DNA from: an uncultured Christensenella sp.
Lineage (GTDB): Bacteria > Bacillota > Clostridia > Christensenellales > Borkfalkiaceae
Direction of reading: 5' to 3'
DNA: 64,000 nucleotides
Assembly: GCA_910577055.1 (NCBI GenBank)
Contig: CAJTKX010000001.1
Coordinates: 124,001 to 188,000 of the forward strand
Shown: piece by piece, positions 25,731 through 33,755 of the stretch
Numbering within the stretch: position 1 is the first letter of the stretch
Layout: the number at the start of each line of letters is the position of its first letter
Made by a program: the position numbers and the translations under genes
Notes under the pieces: model-generated
Told to the model about the DNA's origin: nothing
The model's input: the letters and a program-made list of their open reading frames with translations, nothing else
Database searches by the model: none

Positions 25731-26116
25731 AACTTTTCAACCTCTGAAAGTATCCCGCTGACGAACGACGCGCTCTTTTCCGACGAATATTTAGACGCAA
25801 TATTCGCAGCCTCGTTCAAAGAAACCGCGCGCGGTATATCCGCCATATGTAAAATTTCCGCCAAAGCAACGAATAAAATACTCTTATCCGCGGGAAAAAG
25901 CCGGCTTTCCGGAAAAGCAACCGAACGCTCGTCGATAATTTTGGCGAACTCGTCCTCGTGCTCTTCTATAAGCGATAAAACTTTATCGCAATATTCCATA
26001 TCGTCTTTCGTTAAATTTTCTTTTTTGTAAAGTACGCTTTTCAGTCCCTTTTCCACCTCGCCGAAACGCGAAGCGAACACTATTTGAAAAGCCACCTCTC
26101 TTGCTTTCGTCCTCAT
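25727..26116 (-). CDS. nusB: Transcription antitermination protein NusB
   Basis: A 129-residue all-helical NusB that binds boxA RNA with NusE/S10 to prevent termination in rRNA operons. Typical segments are the N-terminal RTKAREVAFQIVFASRF and the C-terminal DIPRAVSLNEAANIASKYSSEKSASFVSGIL. Located between an asp23-type gene and folD, the usual Clostridia order. Confidence 0.93.
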   Translation of the reverse strand: MRTKAREVAFQIVFASRFGEVEKGLKSVLYKKENLTKDDMEYCDKVLSLIEEHEDEFAKIIDERSVAFPESRLFPADKSILFVALAEILHMADIPRAVSLNEAANIASKYSSEKSASFVSGILSEVEKL

Positions 26117-26137
26117 AACCTACCTTCAAACATACAA

Positions 26138-26167
26138 ATATTCCCTTAAAACGAATTAAGGGAATAT
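26138..26167 (-). terminator. Hairpin between asp23-type gene and nusB
   Basis: TATTCCCTTAA and TTAAGGGAATA (26139-26149 with 26156-26166) form an 11-bp stem with a six-base loop. The following minus-strand sequence (TTTGTATG) is not a good T-tract, so this may attenuate rather than fully terminate transcription into nusB-folD-ispA. Confidence 0.45.
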
Positions 26168-26177
26168 AAGATAAAAA

Positions 26178-26513
26178 TTAAATTGCCGAACCGTCGGGGA
26201 AATTCACGTCTTGAATGTGCACGTCAACCTTAGCAATCTTGTACTTAGTCATAGACTCGACATTGTGCTTTATAGACTGCTGAATTTTGAATGCAAGCGA
26301 CGATACGTTGCAGTCGCTGTTAACCTTTACGCTGATATCCGCAACTATGCCTTGTTTTTCGAAATTGAGTTTAACGCCCTTGTTCTTCGTATTAAGAAGA
26401 TAAACGCCGTCAACCTCGTTAATAGCAAGCGCAACGATACCGCTGACAATATTCGGATTATAAGTAATTTTACCCTTCTGCGTCGTAGTAGGGTCGTGCC
26501 TCATATGCGCCAT
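26178..26513 (-). CDS. Asp23/Gls24 family envelope stress protein (YqhY-like)
   Basis: A 111-residue Asp23/Gls24 (DUF322) protein. The core GKITYNPNIVSGIVALAINEVDGV followed by VDISVKV-type strands and QQSIKHNVESMT is characteristic. The Bacillus paralogue in this position, YqhY, affects fatty-acid synthesis control through acetyl-CoA carboxylase; a similar role here is inference. A good AAGGAG ribosome binding site and a promoter (26533-26561) precede it. Confidence 0.88.
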   Translation of the reverse strand: MAHMRHDPTTTQKGKITYNPNIVSGIVALAINEVDGVYLLNTKNKGVKLNFEKQGIVADISVKVNSDCNVSSLAFKIQQSIKHNVESMTKYKIAKVDVHIQDVNFPDGSAI

Positions 26514-26532
26514 AAGTATACTCCTTTAAGTT

Positions 26533-26561
26533 AGTATAACACTATTTAAAAAAATTTGCAA
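26533..26561 (-). promoter_or_regulatory. Promoter for the asp23-type gene and nusB-folD-ispA
   Basis: TTGCAA (26556-26561, minus strand) and TATACT (26533-26538) are 17 bp apart, upstream of an AAGGAG ribosome binding site. It separates the vegetative housekeeping unit from the sporulation operon spoIIIA. Confidence 0.65.
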
Positions 26562-26581
26562 CTAACTTTTAGGATTTAACG

Positions 26582-27073
26582 TTATACTTGCGAATAAACG
26601 GGCAGAATTATTATGCTGCCGGGGTCGGAGCCGACTTCTTCGACAAGCATAGTGTAAATTGTAAGCGCAGTGTTGTAATCGAGTTCGTTTGCATTAATGA
26701 AAACGTTCACGTTGTCCGAGTTCATTCCGATTGAAACTACCGCATCCGAAAAACCGCGTGACTTGATAAGCGTTTCAAGTAAAAGCTCGTTTTCCATCAT
26801 TTCTACTATTTTCATTTTGAGTGCAACTGCTTCGTCGTGCTTTTCGGTGCCTTCTTCATAGGTTGCGATGACCGCGTCAAGCTGCAAAAGCTCTTCGCTT
26901 CTCGTCGTCGTTCTTTCGGCGCGGAAAGTCGTGAAGTAGTTTGCCGTAGCCATCGTGGAAGTCGAGTCTGTAGACGCGAACACGTTGGTTGCAAGCAGTA
27001 CGTTCAATACCGCGGTGACCGCGAGCAAGAACACGAGTGAGGACATAATGATGATTTTTTTCTTTTTTGACAT
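26582..27073 (-). CDS. spoIIIAH: Stage III sporulation protein AH
   Basis: A 163-residue protein with one N-terminal membrane segment (residues 8-30) and an extracytoplasmic domain of the YscJ/FliF ring-building type (VSIGMNSDNVNVFINANELD). SpoIIIAH on the mother-cell side interacts with forespore SpoIIQ to form the intercellular channel. Last gene of the spoIIIA operon. Confidence 0.88.
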   Translation of the reverse strand: MSKKKKIIIMSSLVFLLAVTAVLNVLLATNVFASTDSTSTMATANYFTTFRAERTTTRSEELLQLDAVIATYEEGTEKHDEAVALKMKIVEMMENELLLETLIKSRGFSDAVVSIGMNSDNVNVFINANELDYNTALTIYTMLVEEVGSDPGSIIILPVYSQV

Positions 27074-27085
27074 AATAATTTCTCC

Positions 27086-27448
27086 TTAATTATTCATTGA
27101 ATATATTGCTATTAAGTTTTTATCTATATTTAACGCCGTGGAAACCGCGTTTAATATATTATTTCTGGTCATAATGTTGTTTGCGCCTTCACAGACGATG
27201 ACCACGCCAAGCACGCCGTTTTCTCCTTCGTTAATCATAACGTCGGTTGCGCCTACGCCGTCTATCGAACTCAATATACCCGTAAGCTTCACTTCCGTAG
27301 AGCTTTTTTCCCCCGTAATCGCCGACGTTTGAGTGGTTTTGTTTGTAGCTTTGTTAATGAAGTATATCGTTCCGACGAGAACGATTATAAGGATAACTAC
27401 AATAATTATCTTTTTATTATCATTCACAAAATTAAGAACTTTTCGCAT
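27086..27448 (-). CDS. spoIIIAG: Stage III sporulation protein AG
   Basis: A 120-residue SpoIIIAG with one membrane segment (residues 13-31) and a compact ring-building domain with LTGILSSIDGVGATDVMI and VIVCEGANN. In Bacillus the protein is about 229 residues and forms a large 30-mer ring with an extra beta-triangle insertion; this copy is about half that length and lacks the insertion. It overlaps spoIIIAF by 17 bp. Confidence 0.85.
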   Translation of the reverse strand: MRKVLNFVNDNKKIIIVVILIIVLVGTIYFINKATNKTTQTSAITGEKSSTEVKLTGILSSIDGVGATDVMINEGENGVLGVVIVCEGANNIMTRNNILNAVSTALNIDKNLIAIYSMNN

Positions 27449-27869
27449 ATACTGTTATATTTATATAACCGAGCCCGTCCAAATATGCGTAAATTCGTTC
27501 AATTAATTTTTGATTGTTTTCTTTTAGTCCGACGCGCACTTCCGTTACCTTAAATTCGCCCTCTACATAGTCCACTTTTACCTCGCATTCCGTTTCGGTT
27601 TCGAACTCTTTATTAAGTAGAATTTCAAGCTGCCCGCTTTGGTGGTCGGAGTAAACGCCGCTTACATATTGATAATCGAAATAATCGTCCGTCAGCGCCC
27701 CGCTTTCCTTAATATTAAACAGTCCGGTTATCGGCTGAATTAAGACGAATATGCATATAAGCCGCATAACAAAAGTTACGCTTTTGTGCAGCTTGCCCTC
27801 GGGTATAAGCAGTGATACGATAACCGACAGAAATATAACGCCCGCGGCGGAAAGTAAATAAACTTTCAT
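27432..27869 (-). CDS. spoIIIAF: Stage III sporulation protein AF
   Basis: A 145-residue protein with two N-terminal membrane segments (about 4-22 and 30-48) followed by a soluble extracytoplasmic domain, the layout of SpoIIIAF, a component of the mother-cell to forespore channel. The identity is confirmed by its place between spoIIIAE and spoIIIAG. It is a little shorter than the Bacillus protein. Confidence 0.82.
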   Translation of the reverse strand: MKVYLLSAAGVIFLSVIVSLLIPEGKLHKSVTFVMRLICIFVLIQPITGLFNIKESGALTDDYFDYQYVSGVYSDHQSGQLEILLNKEFETETECEVKVDYVEGEFKVTEVRVGLKENNQKLIERIYAYLDGLGYINITVYAKSS

Positions 27870-29125
27870 ATAAAGCTGTTCGCCGAGTTTATAATCAGCA
27901 TAATGACGAGCGCATACATAAACGCAACAGTCAAAAGCCCCGCAATGAAATACTCTATGTCCTTTGACAAATCGGATAAAAGCCCGTACAAAACGTTTTC
28001 ACCAATGGGTTGAACGATAGCCCCCACTATCTTTAAAATAATAGAAAAAGAAACAAGCGTTACTACGGGGCGAATTATTTCAAACAATAACAGAATTATT
28101 CCGCACACCCCGACGGAGCTTTTTATTAAAAGCCCCGCTGACGAAAGCATGTCGAATCCGCTTGAAAGAAAGTTACCGACAAGCGGCACGGAGTTCGAAA
28201 CGACGTACTTAGTCGCCTTAAAAATTATGCCGTCGAACAGCGACGATGCCGAGCTTTGCGCCGTTATAAAAATGCTGAAAACGGTTACGGTTATACCGAT
28301 AACCCACTTCATAAGGCTTTTTAACAGCGCGGTTACGCCCGAAAAAGACATCTGCGGATTGAATCGCGACATAAAATTAAGCACCACCACGCCCACAGTT
28401 GCGGGAAAGATAAAACAGCTTACGATTTCCACCGCCCCGCCCGAGAGAAACACCGCCGACGGCTGATAGATTGCGGCGGAGCTTGTTCCGCCCGTTAAGA
28501 CGGTAAGCGTTGCTAAAATGGGCGTTATTATTTCAATCTGCTTTTTTACTCCGTCTATGCAGTCCGTGCAACTGCCTACTATTGAAATAAGCATAGAGGA
28601 AAGTATTAAAATTATCAGCGAATAACACGCAAGGTGCACTATTTTTGCCGAGGACTTGCCTAAAATGCTGCCCTCTGCCGAGCTAACCACCGCCGATAAA
28701 AGAGAAATCGCCGTAACGGTGGCGAACGCGGGCACAAGATTTATTACATCTTTAAAAATTATCGAAAAAATCTCGTTTAAAAAGCCGCCGTATTCGGTGC
28801 CGAGGTTGCCGTTGATAAGGTACTCTACTATTTCCCTCGCCGTACTGCCGAAGTTGAAAAGGTAACTGTCGCCGTTTTGGTCGAGATACAACTGCAAATC
28901 GGCTAAGTCGAGGTCGTCTAAAAGGTTTGCGATATTTTCGGAAAGCTCCTCACGTCCGTCGGCGGCAAGGGCGGAAATACCCGCGCAAGCCAACAAAATC
29001 ACCGAAATCAGCAAGAAAAAGACGATTAACAGCTTTTTTAAGCAAGATTTATGAGCGACACGATTATTTTGTATGTGCTTGAAAGGATAGGTATAGCCAC
29101 CACGAATAAAACTATTTTCCCGCAT
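27866..29125 (-). CDS. spoIIIAE: Stage III sporulation protein AE
   Basis: A polytopic protein with an N-terminal signal segment (KKLLIVFFLLISVILLACAG) and about eight membrane segments, the largest membrane component of the SpoIIIA channel. The frame is open upstream to 29341 but that part overlaps spoIIIAD in another frame and is not protein-like. The first canonical ATG in the plausible zone is at 29123-29125, giving 419 residues; family length (about 400) would fit a start nearer 29060, where only non-standard start codons exist. The start is therefore unresolved. It overlaps spoIIIAF by 4 bp. Confidence 0.85.
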   Translation of the reverse strand: MRENSFIRGGYTYPFKHIQNNRVAHKSCLKKLLIVFFLLISVILLACAGISALAADGREELSENIANLLDDLDLADLQLYLDQNGDSYLFNFGSTAREIVEYLINGNLGTEYGGFLNEIFSIIFKDVINLVPAFATVTAISLLSAVVSSAEGSILGKSSAKIVHLACYSLIILILSSMLISIVGSCTDCIDGVKKQIEIITPILATLTVLTGGTSSAAIYQPSAVFLSGGAVEIVSCFIFPATVGVVVLNFMSRFNPQMSFSGVTALLKSLMKWVIGITVTVFSIFITAQSSASSLFDGIIFKATKYVVSNSVPLVGNFLSSGFDMLSSAGLLIKSSVGVCGIILLLFEIIRPVVTLVSFSIILKIVGAIVQPIGENVLYGLLSDLSKDIEYFIAGLLTVAFMYALVIMLIINSANSFI

Positions 29126-29430
29126 AATATCAGCTTGTCCGCAACGCCTTCGAAACCGAGCTCTTTGACGGAGCTTGCCGTAAGCTCGATTAAAAAGCTT
29201 ATACCGACAATTTTGAAGACGGTGCGAATGACCTCGTTGTCTATTCCCGTGCTTTGGGTAAAGGATTTCAAAAACTCTATGCTTTCGGTTAGATAGTCGA
29301 AAGCGTAAAGAAAAATTATTATCCCGCCCGCCGTAAGACACAGCGGAACGAGCTCGGATTTATGTTGTTTTAAAATGAATGCGCTGACCGCCGTAATGAC
29401 GGCTATACAGCAAAGACGGAAAACGTACAT
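29038..29430 (-). CDS. spoIIIAD: Stage III sporulation protein AD
   Basis: A 130-residue protein with about four hydrophobic segments, of the SpoIIIAC/AD family. The ELTASSVKELGFEGVADKLILCGK region between membrane segments is conserved in the family. It forms part of the inner-membrane base of the channel and shares one base with the spoIIIAC stop (29430). Confidence 0.88.
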   Translation of the reverse strand: MYVFRLCCIAVITAVSAFILKQHKSELVPLCLTAGGIIIFLYAFDYLTESIEFLKSFTQSTGIDNEVIRTVFKIVGISFLIELTASSVKELGFEGVADKLILCGKIVLFVVAIPILSSTYKIIVSLINLA

Positions 29431-29627
29431 CAGAACATATCGAAAAGCTGTCTAATTTGAGAAAAGAGGTCGGAAATCATCGTTATTACGACGGTTAAAA
29501 CGATAATTAAGCCTACAAGGCTTACTATTGTAGCAATGTCGTCGCGGTCGGACTTTTTAAGTACTTGACAAATTATCGTGATTATTATGCCGACAGCGGC
29601 AATTTTAAAAATTATACTTATATCCAT
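29430..29627 (-). CDS. spoIIIAC: Stage III sporulation protein AC
   Basis: A 65-residue protein with two hydrophobic segments joined by the short KKSDRDDIATIVSLVG turn typical of SpoIIIAC. Small paralogue of SpoIIIAD, with which it pairs. Confidence 0.9.
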   Translation of the reverse strand: MDISIIFKIAAVGIIITIICQVLKKSDRDDIATIVSLVGLIIVLTVVITMISDLFSQIRQLFDMF

Positions 29628-29655
29628 AAACGTTCCGTTTAACTAACTGCTTGCT

Positions 29656-30081
29656 TCATGCCATAAGTACCGCCATCAGTACGCCGAGCATAAAAAATAT
29701 TTTAACATACAGCGAACTGTATTTTTTATAGTTCGTTTGACTTTCTTCACGATACTTTGCAAGCATTTCTTTTCTGCCGTTCAGATAATCTATCTGCGAC
29801 AGCGCGTCGCTTTTGCCGAGGTTTACGAAATAGTCGGAGATAACCTCCCCGTCTTTCCCGTCAAGCACCTTACCGCCCTTTAACGCCGTCGGAATGTATT
29901 TGTAACTTTGCGCCACCTTATCAAGCGGATTTTTATCGAATTTCAAGTTCATAATCAGCTGCTCGTTGAACTCGCTCAGTTCCGAAAAAACTTGCATTCT
30001 CTTCTTTTTATTCGCCGAAAGAAAAACGCCCAACGCCGTCATCAGCGCAACTATGGCAATAAGAATTAAAATTTTTATCAT
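29656..30081 (-). CDS. spoIIIAB: Stage III sporulation protein AB
   Basis: A 141-residue SpoIIIAB with membrane segments at both ends (residues 3-22 and about 126-141) around a helical cytoplasmic region, resembling GspF-type secretion components. It is shorter than the Bacillus protein (171). It overlaps the spoIIIAA 3' end by 74 bp; a downstream start would reduce this, but the first methionine is needed for the first membrane segment. Confidence 0.85.
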   Translation of the reverse strand: MIKILILIAIVALMTALGVFLSANKKKRMQVFSELSEFNEQLIMNLKFDKNPLDKVAQSYKYIPTALKGGKVLDGKDGEVISDYFVNLGKSDALSQIDYLNGRKEMLAKYREESQTNYKKYSSLYVKIFFMLGVLMAVLMA

Positions 30082-30904
30082 AAATTTCGGGGGTTGCGCC
30101 TAAGCTCTTCAATTTAACGAAGTACTCGAACGGCGTTTTTTTAAGTTTTTCGGAATCCGAAATGTGTGAAGAGGCAATAACGGTTATGCCGCAGTCGGCG
30201 GCATATTGAACCGCCCTCATATCATCGTCGCCGTAAAGCTCGTCCGTAATTATCACGTCCGGTTTCATCGCCCGTATTGCGCTCGATATCGCGCCAAGCT
30301 TTGAATAACACCGGACCACGTCCACCGTTCCCAAATCGAACCCGTCGCCATATCCGTCCAAAGCGGCGATTTCGCCGCGCTCGTCAAAAACAAGTACGTT
30401 TTTTGTTGAACTGAGTTTCCTTGCGATATCGCGGAGCATAGTAGTCTTGCCAAGCCCGGGTTTTGAAAATATAAGCGCGCTTTTAAGTCCGTTTGAAAAT
30501 ACCGTTTTAAAAAGATACTCCGCGCAGTCTTTTATATCGTGCGGAATACGGATATTTAAGGAAGTGACGTTTTTTATAGTGTTTACAACGCCCTTTTCTG
30601 TGACGTACTCGCCCGCAATACCTATGCGCACCCCGTGTTCGACGGTGATAAACCCGCTTTTCATCTGTTCGGTATAGCTATAAACGCACCCGCCCGTCGC
30701 CGCATTTAAAACGGGCGTTATATCGGGAACGCGTATACCGTCGTTAGAGTTTGAAACAATTCCCACTTTACCCAAAAACGAATACTTGCCGTCGTATTCT
30801 ACCATTACGGGTTGTCCCCGTCTTAAACGTATTTCCGAAAGACGGTTATAATTCAGATGACCGACCGCAGCCCTCACCTCTTCGGGCAGAAAGGACAAAC
30901 TCAT
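30008..30904 (-). CDS. spoIIIAA: Stage III sporulation protein AA (ATPase)
   Basis: A 298-residue ATPase related to secretion-system motors. Walker A (KPGLGKTTMLRDI, near residue 167) and Walker B (VLVFDERGEIAAL, near 192) are intact, and the N-terminal RLRRGQPVMVEYDGKYSF domain is typical. It powers assembly or function of the SpoIIIA channel. First gene of the complete AA-AH operon. I could not recognise a sigma-E promoter upstream. Confidence 0.95.
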   Translation of the reverse strand: MSLSFLPEEVRAAVGHLNYNRLSEIRLRRGQPVMVEYDGKYSFLGKVGIVSNSNDGIRVPDITPVLNAATGGCVYSYTEQMKSGFITVEHGVRIGIAGEYVTEKGVVNTIKNVTSLNIRIPHDIKDCAEYLFKTVFSNGLKSALIFSKPGLGKTTMLRDIARKLSSTKNVLVFDERGEIAALDGYGDGFDLGTVDVVRCYSKLGAISSAIRAMKPDVIITDELYGDDDMRAVQYAADCGITVIASSHISDSEKLKKTPFEYFVKLKSLGATPEIYDKNFNSYCHSCADDGVGRFSFGE

Positions 30905-30928
30905 AATTTAATTTATTTATCACGGCAC

Positions 30929-30959
30929 AAAAAAAGAACTTGCCCCACACAAGTTTCTT
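30929..30959 (-). terminator. Terminator-like hairpin upstream of spoIIIAA
   Basis: On the minus strand an AAGAAACTTG ... CAAGTTCTT stem (one bulge) is followed directly by TTTTTTT. It lies 25 bp before the spoIIIAA ATG. It would block minus-strand transcripts entering from the tRNA and prophage side, keeping spoIIIA silent until its own promoter fires, though the promoter must then lie in the last 50 bp. Confidence 0.6.
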
Positions 30960-31006
30960 AATAAATTAAGTATTTTAAAAATTTTAAAATTAGGTTTAAT
31001 TTTGGC

Positions 31007-31035
31007 TTGACAACCAAACGAAAATATTATAGAAT
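31007..31035 (+). promoter_or_regulatory. Promoter for tRNA-Leu
   Basis: TTGACA (31007-31012) and TAGAAT (31030-31035) are 17 bp apart, giving a start about 10 bp before the mature tRNA 5' end. Confidence 0.75.
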
Positions 31036-31053
31036 TTACCTTGCTTTAATTAA

Positions 31054-31138
31054 GCACTCGTGGCGGAATTGGCAGACGCGCAAGACTAAGGATCTTGTGG
31101 TTAACCCCATGCAGGTTCAACTCCTGTCGAGTGCACCA
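31054..31138 (+). tRNA. tRNA-Leu (anticodon AAG), CCA encoded
   Basis: The acceptor stem GCACTCG (31054-31060) pairs with CGAGTGC (31128-31134), followed by discriminator A and encoded CCA. The anticodon stem CAAGA/TCTTG encloses CTAAGGA, giving AAG at 31088-31090. The long variable arm and the T-loop GGTTCAA are present. A34 would be read as inosine or unmodified A. It is the last clearly host gene before the prophage. Confidence 0.95.
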
Positions 31139-31140
31139 CC

Positions 31141-31190
31141 AAGACACACGCAAAAGGAGCGTTAAAATCTCCGCTGCGTGTGTCTTTTTC
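31141..31190 (+). terminator. Terminator after tRNA-Leu
   Basis: AAGACACACGC and GCGTGTGTCTT pair over 11 bp around a loop that holds a small inner GGAG/CTCC hairpin, followed by TTTTTC. Confidence 0.85.
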
Positions 31191-31384
31191 TATGCTCAAA
31201 TGCCGTTTTTAGGGTGTTTTTTCGTTATTTACCCTTTTCGTGCATTATGACGCTTTTCTTGACGGGAATTGATTTATCTTCTTCTCGCTCTCTCTAAATA
31301 ATGGGATTAGACACAACGAAAAGGGTTTTTGCCACTCATTGAACGAAAAGGAGCGTACTTATTATAAATGCTATTCCCACCTTT
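31191..31384. other. Intergenic stretch with inverted repeat; possible prophage boundary
   Basis: No gene is visible between the tRNA terminator and the DUF4238 gene. A 10-bp inverted repeat, ACCCTTTTCG (31231-31240) and CGAAAAGGGT (31317-31326), brackets a gene-free centre. Base composition shifts to AT-rich here. The left attachment site of the prophage could be in this stretch or within the tRNA, but the right end lies outside the window, so it cannot be fixed. Confidence 0.35.
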
Positions 31385-31385
31385 A

Positions 31386-31414
31386 TTGATTTATCCTTTG
31401 TGTTGTGCTATAAT
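31386..31414 (+). promoter_or_regulatory. Promoter for the DUF4238 gene
   Basis: TTGATT (31386-31391) and a perfect TATAAT (31409-31414) are 17 bp apart, 34 bp before the start codon. Confidence 0.75.
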
Positions 31415-31447
31415 TTTTATATAGAATCTTCTCATTAAAGGTTACTT

Positions 31448-32878
31448 ATGAAAAATCATTACGTTTCACAATTAATATTAAAGCGTTTTGCTAATGCTCT
31501 TTATATTTTCGACGATAATGCCAAAAGCATTTCGAAGCATACCCAAACAGAAAATATTTTTTATAAGAAAGATATCTATACTGATGAAGTTGAAACAGCA
31601 ATGAATTTTAATTTGGAGAATGATTTTGCAAAATTACTTGATAAAAAGGTTCTCGGCAAAAACAAAATAACTCTTACTCGCACTGAACTTTTATTGCTAA
31701 AAAGATATTTATTGGTTTGTAGCATTAAAACGAAAACACCAGACGAATTTATTGTTAGTATTCGAAATTTCAAAAGCAATACTGAACGCTACTTAAAACT
31801 TTTACAGCACTATGATAATATTAAATATTCGTCTTTAATGCTATTACCTTCCATCGACGATATTGACGATACTCCATTTAATTTGCAAATGCGAGCAATG
31901 GAATTATTTATTAATTGCAATACCGAAGCTGAACTAATATTCCATCCCCTATGTGTGCGGGAATTTTATGCTTGGGCGAAAGTCTTTCTTGATGCCTTTC
32001 TTACTTTCTGCGATAGCCATCCGAGACATGAATTTATTTTGACCGATAACGGTATGACTTCCGAATATGAACCAAGCCATTACATCTTCGAGGGAATATC
32101 CCTTTCCAAACATTCATATCTAATGCACTGCCTAAAAAGCGATGACTCCGAAGTATTAAAGGCTCGTTATTGCGATTTATTGTTGACCAATGAGGTAATG
32201 TTTGAAAACTTTAATATTTTCAATCTATCTTCAACACGATGCATCGTATTAGAACACCCCTTCTTCAGACTATATGACGATAAAGGAATGCGACTTTTAA
32301 ATGACCAAGAAACTTATAAATATAATAAACCCGATATTTGGCCCAGCATATTCGAAACACGTGAAATCATCAATACGCCTGAAAATATATATACCGTTCC
32401 GAATCAACACTCAATGGACGATAAATTTATTTACACGCCTTGCAAATTGTCCGTTTACGATACTATCCATATAAATGTTTTAATTTTATCTCAAACGAAA
32501 AATCTTATTGGTTTTAATGATTATAAAAAGGTTGTAGATTCTTTGGCAACCATGAGTGCTTTTAAAGCAGTCAATAATAAAAAAATGTACGAAGATGACG
32601 CATGGCTCGGTACCCTTGTCGATATTTTGCTTTCTGATTCATACAACTATATTTATAAATATTTTAAAGATGATGGCAGTAAATGTAGCGTCAGTCCATT
32701 TAAATGGTTGGATCATTATGCTCTTATGGCACTTAAAGACACGAGACAAAATAAATATATACTCCAACACCTATTGGATAATGAAAAAAGCGTACTTACA
32801 ATGAAAAACTTTGATTTTATGGGATCTCCAGCACAACGCATAGAATTAATTAAAGCGGATTTGCGTAAATTATCATAA
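31448..32878 (+). CDS. DUF4238 domain-containing protein
   Basis: A 476-residue protein opening with KNHYVSQLILKRFAN, the hallmark (HYVPQxYLxxF) of DUF4238 proteins. The remainder is mostly helical, with no membrane segment. The biochemical role of the family is not established; members are often accessory genes of mobile elements. It is AT-rich against its neighbours, has its own promoter and terminator, and is on the opposite strand to the prophage, all consistent with recently acquired cargo. A defence or toxin role is only a guess. Confidence 0.75.
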   Translation: MKNHYVSQLILKRFANALYIFDDNAKSISKHTQTENIFYKKDIYTDEVETAMNFNLENDFAKLLDKKVLGKNKITLTRTELLLLKRYLLVCSIKTKTPDEFIVSIRNFKSNTERYLKLLQHYDNIKYSSLMLLPSIDDIDDTPFNLQMRAMELFINCNTEAELIFHPLCVREFYAWAKVFLDAFLTFCDSHPRHEFILTDNGMTSEYEPSHYIFEGISLSKHSYLMHCLKSDDSEVLKARYCDLLLTNEVMFENFNIFNLSSTRCIVLEHPFFRLYDDKGMRLLNDQETYKYNKPDIWPSIFETREIINTPENIYTVPNQHSMDDKFIYTPCKLSVYDTIHINVLILSQTKNLIGFNDYKKVVDSLATMSAFKAVNNKKMYEDDAWLGTLVDILLSDSYNYIYKYFKDDGSKCSVSPFKWLDHYALMALKDTRQNKYILQHLLDNEKSVLTMKNFDFMGSPAQRIELIKADLRKLS

Positions 32879-32921
32879 AAAAAGACCGACCACGGAGCTG
32901 TTTCCGCAGTCGGTCTTTTTA
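32877..32921. terminator. Bidirectional terminator, copy 1 of a repeated hairpin
   Basis: AAAAAGACCGAC and GTCGGTCTTTTT form a 12-bp stem with an internal GGA/TCC pairing. It sits between the convergent DUF4238 and HEPN genes. The GACCGACCACGGAG..TTCCGCAGTCGGTC sequence recurs at 33718-33750 with three substitutions in the same orientation. Confidence 0.85.
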
Positions 32922-32929
32922 TAGCACAA

Positions 32930-33652
32930 CTAATCAAAAATATTATTAGCTGCAAAATATTCCATTATCTCATCCAATAAATCCTTAATAAATTCATAAA
33001 CTTTTAGATACACCTCTGTTGCACGCTTTAATACAAACATTGTAGGTGGACGAAAATCAAAATCAAAATTTGATATAGTTGTGATACTTGGGGAATTGCG
33101 ATGCGTCATCTTATTTCTATAATCTTTAATATATTGATAGTTCCCAAACCAAAATTCCATATCATCTTTTATTTCATCTTTTTCCATAAAATATTGATAT
33201 ACACATTTAGCAAACTGTTTTGCCTTTTTACCTTGTTGTGCATTGTGAAAATAATTTTCCGCATATAGTTTATCTATTGGACATTTCGTTTGCCAAAATT
33301 CATTACATAATTGAGCCAATAAATCCCACAAAGTTTCTATACGAAAAATCATATTTTCAATATAATATAATGCGACAATCTCATTATTAGGAATGTCCCC
33401 TATCATTGTATGTTCAAGCAAATTTTCTGTCGGCTCACATTGTGCGGCTAAATCAAAAGACATACGAATATATTTATTTAATCTAACAATGGAATCATAT
33501 ATTGTAGAAATTGAAAAATAATTAGGGCCATTGTTATTTTTCAAATGAGCACCTAAAATATATTTATCATTAGAGATATATAGTCTAAATAATTTCTCAT
33601 CAAGCACAACTTTATCAACTTGTTCTTTTAACCAATCAAGCGATTTGCCCAT
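32930..33652 (-). CDS. HEPN-domain protein (Cthe_2314-like)
   Basis: A protein of about 240 residues, largely helical. Near residue 185 is YRNKMTHRNSPS, an R-x4-H motif of HEPN domains, many of which are RNases in abortive-infection and toxin-antitoxin systems. The overall length and the FRIETLWDLLAQLCNEF helix resemble the Cthe_2314-like HEPN group. The ATG at 33650-33652 has a GGGG site at the right distance; an upstream TTG in frame is not supported. It has its own promoter and is flanked on both sides by the same terminator hairpin. No partner nucleotidyltransferase is adjacent. Defence function is inferred. Confidence 0.65.
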   Translation of the reverse strand: MGKSLDWLKEQVDKVVLDEKLFRLYISNDKYILGAHLKNNNGPNYFSISTIYDSIVRLNKYIRMSFDLAAQCEPTENLLEHTMIGDIPNNEIVALYYIENMIFRIETLWDLLAQLCNEFWQTKCPIDKLYAENYFHNAQQGKKAKQFAKCVYQYFMEKDEIKDDMEFWFGNYQYIKDYRNKMTHRNSPSITTISNFDFDFRPPTMFVLKRATEVYLKVYEFIKDLLDEIMEYFAANNIFD

Positions 33653-33684
33653 ATTTAACCCCAACTTTTGTATTTATATTATTA

Positions 33685-33713
33685 ATTCTATCATACAAAT
33701 AATAAAAAAGCAA
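33685..33713 (-). promoter_or_regulatory. Promoter for the HEPN gene
   Basis: TTGCTT (33708-33713, minus strand) and TAGAAT (33685-33690) are 17 bp apart, shortly downstream of the repeated terminator hairpin. Confidence 0.6.
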
Positions 33714-33716
33714 ATT

Positions 33717-33755
33717 AGACCGACCACGGAGTTAGTTCCGCAGTCGGTCTTTTCC
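33717..33755. terminator. Terminator, copy 2 of the repeated hairpin
   Basis: AGACCGAC (33717-33724) and GTCGGTCT (33743-33750) pair, followed by TTTTCC on the plus strand. It lies just after the stop of the serine recombinase gene. It matches the hairpin at 32881-32920 closely, and the two copies enclose exactly the HEPN gene and its promoter. Confidence 0.75.

Noticed and set aside
29126..29341. Upstream extension of spoIIIAE by 72 residues
   Set aside because: The stretch is Arg-rich, overlaps spoIIIAD in another frame and does not fit the family's length.
30905..31006. A sigma-E promoter for spoIIIA
   Set aside because: No convincing sigma-E -35/-10 pair could be found by eye in the AT-rich upstream region; left unassigned.
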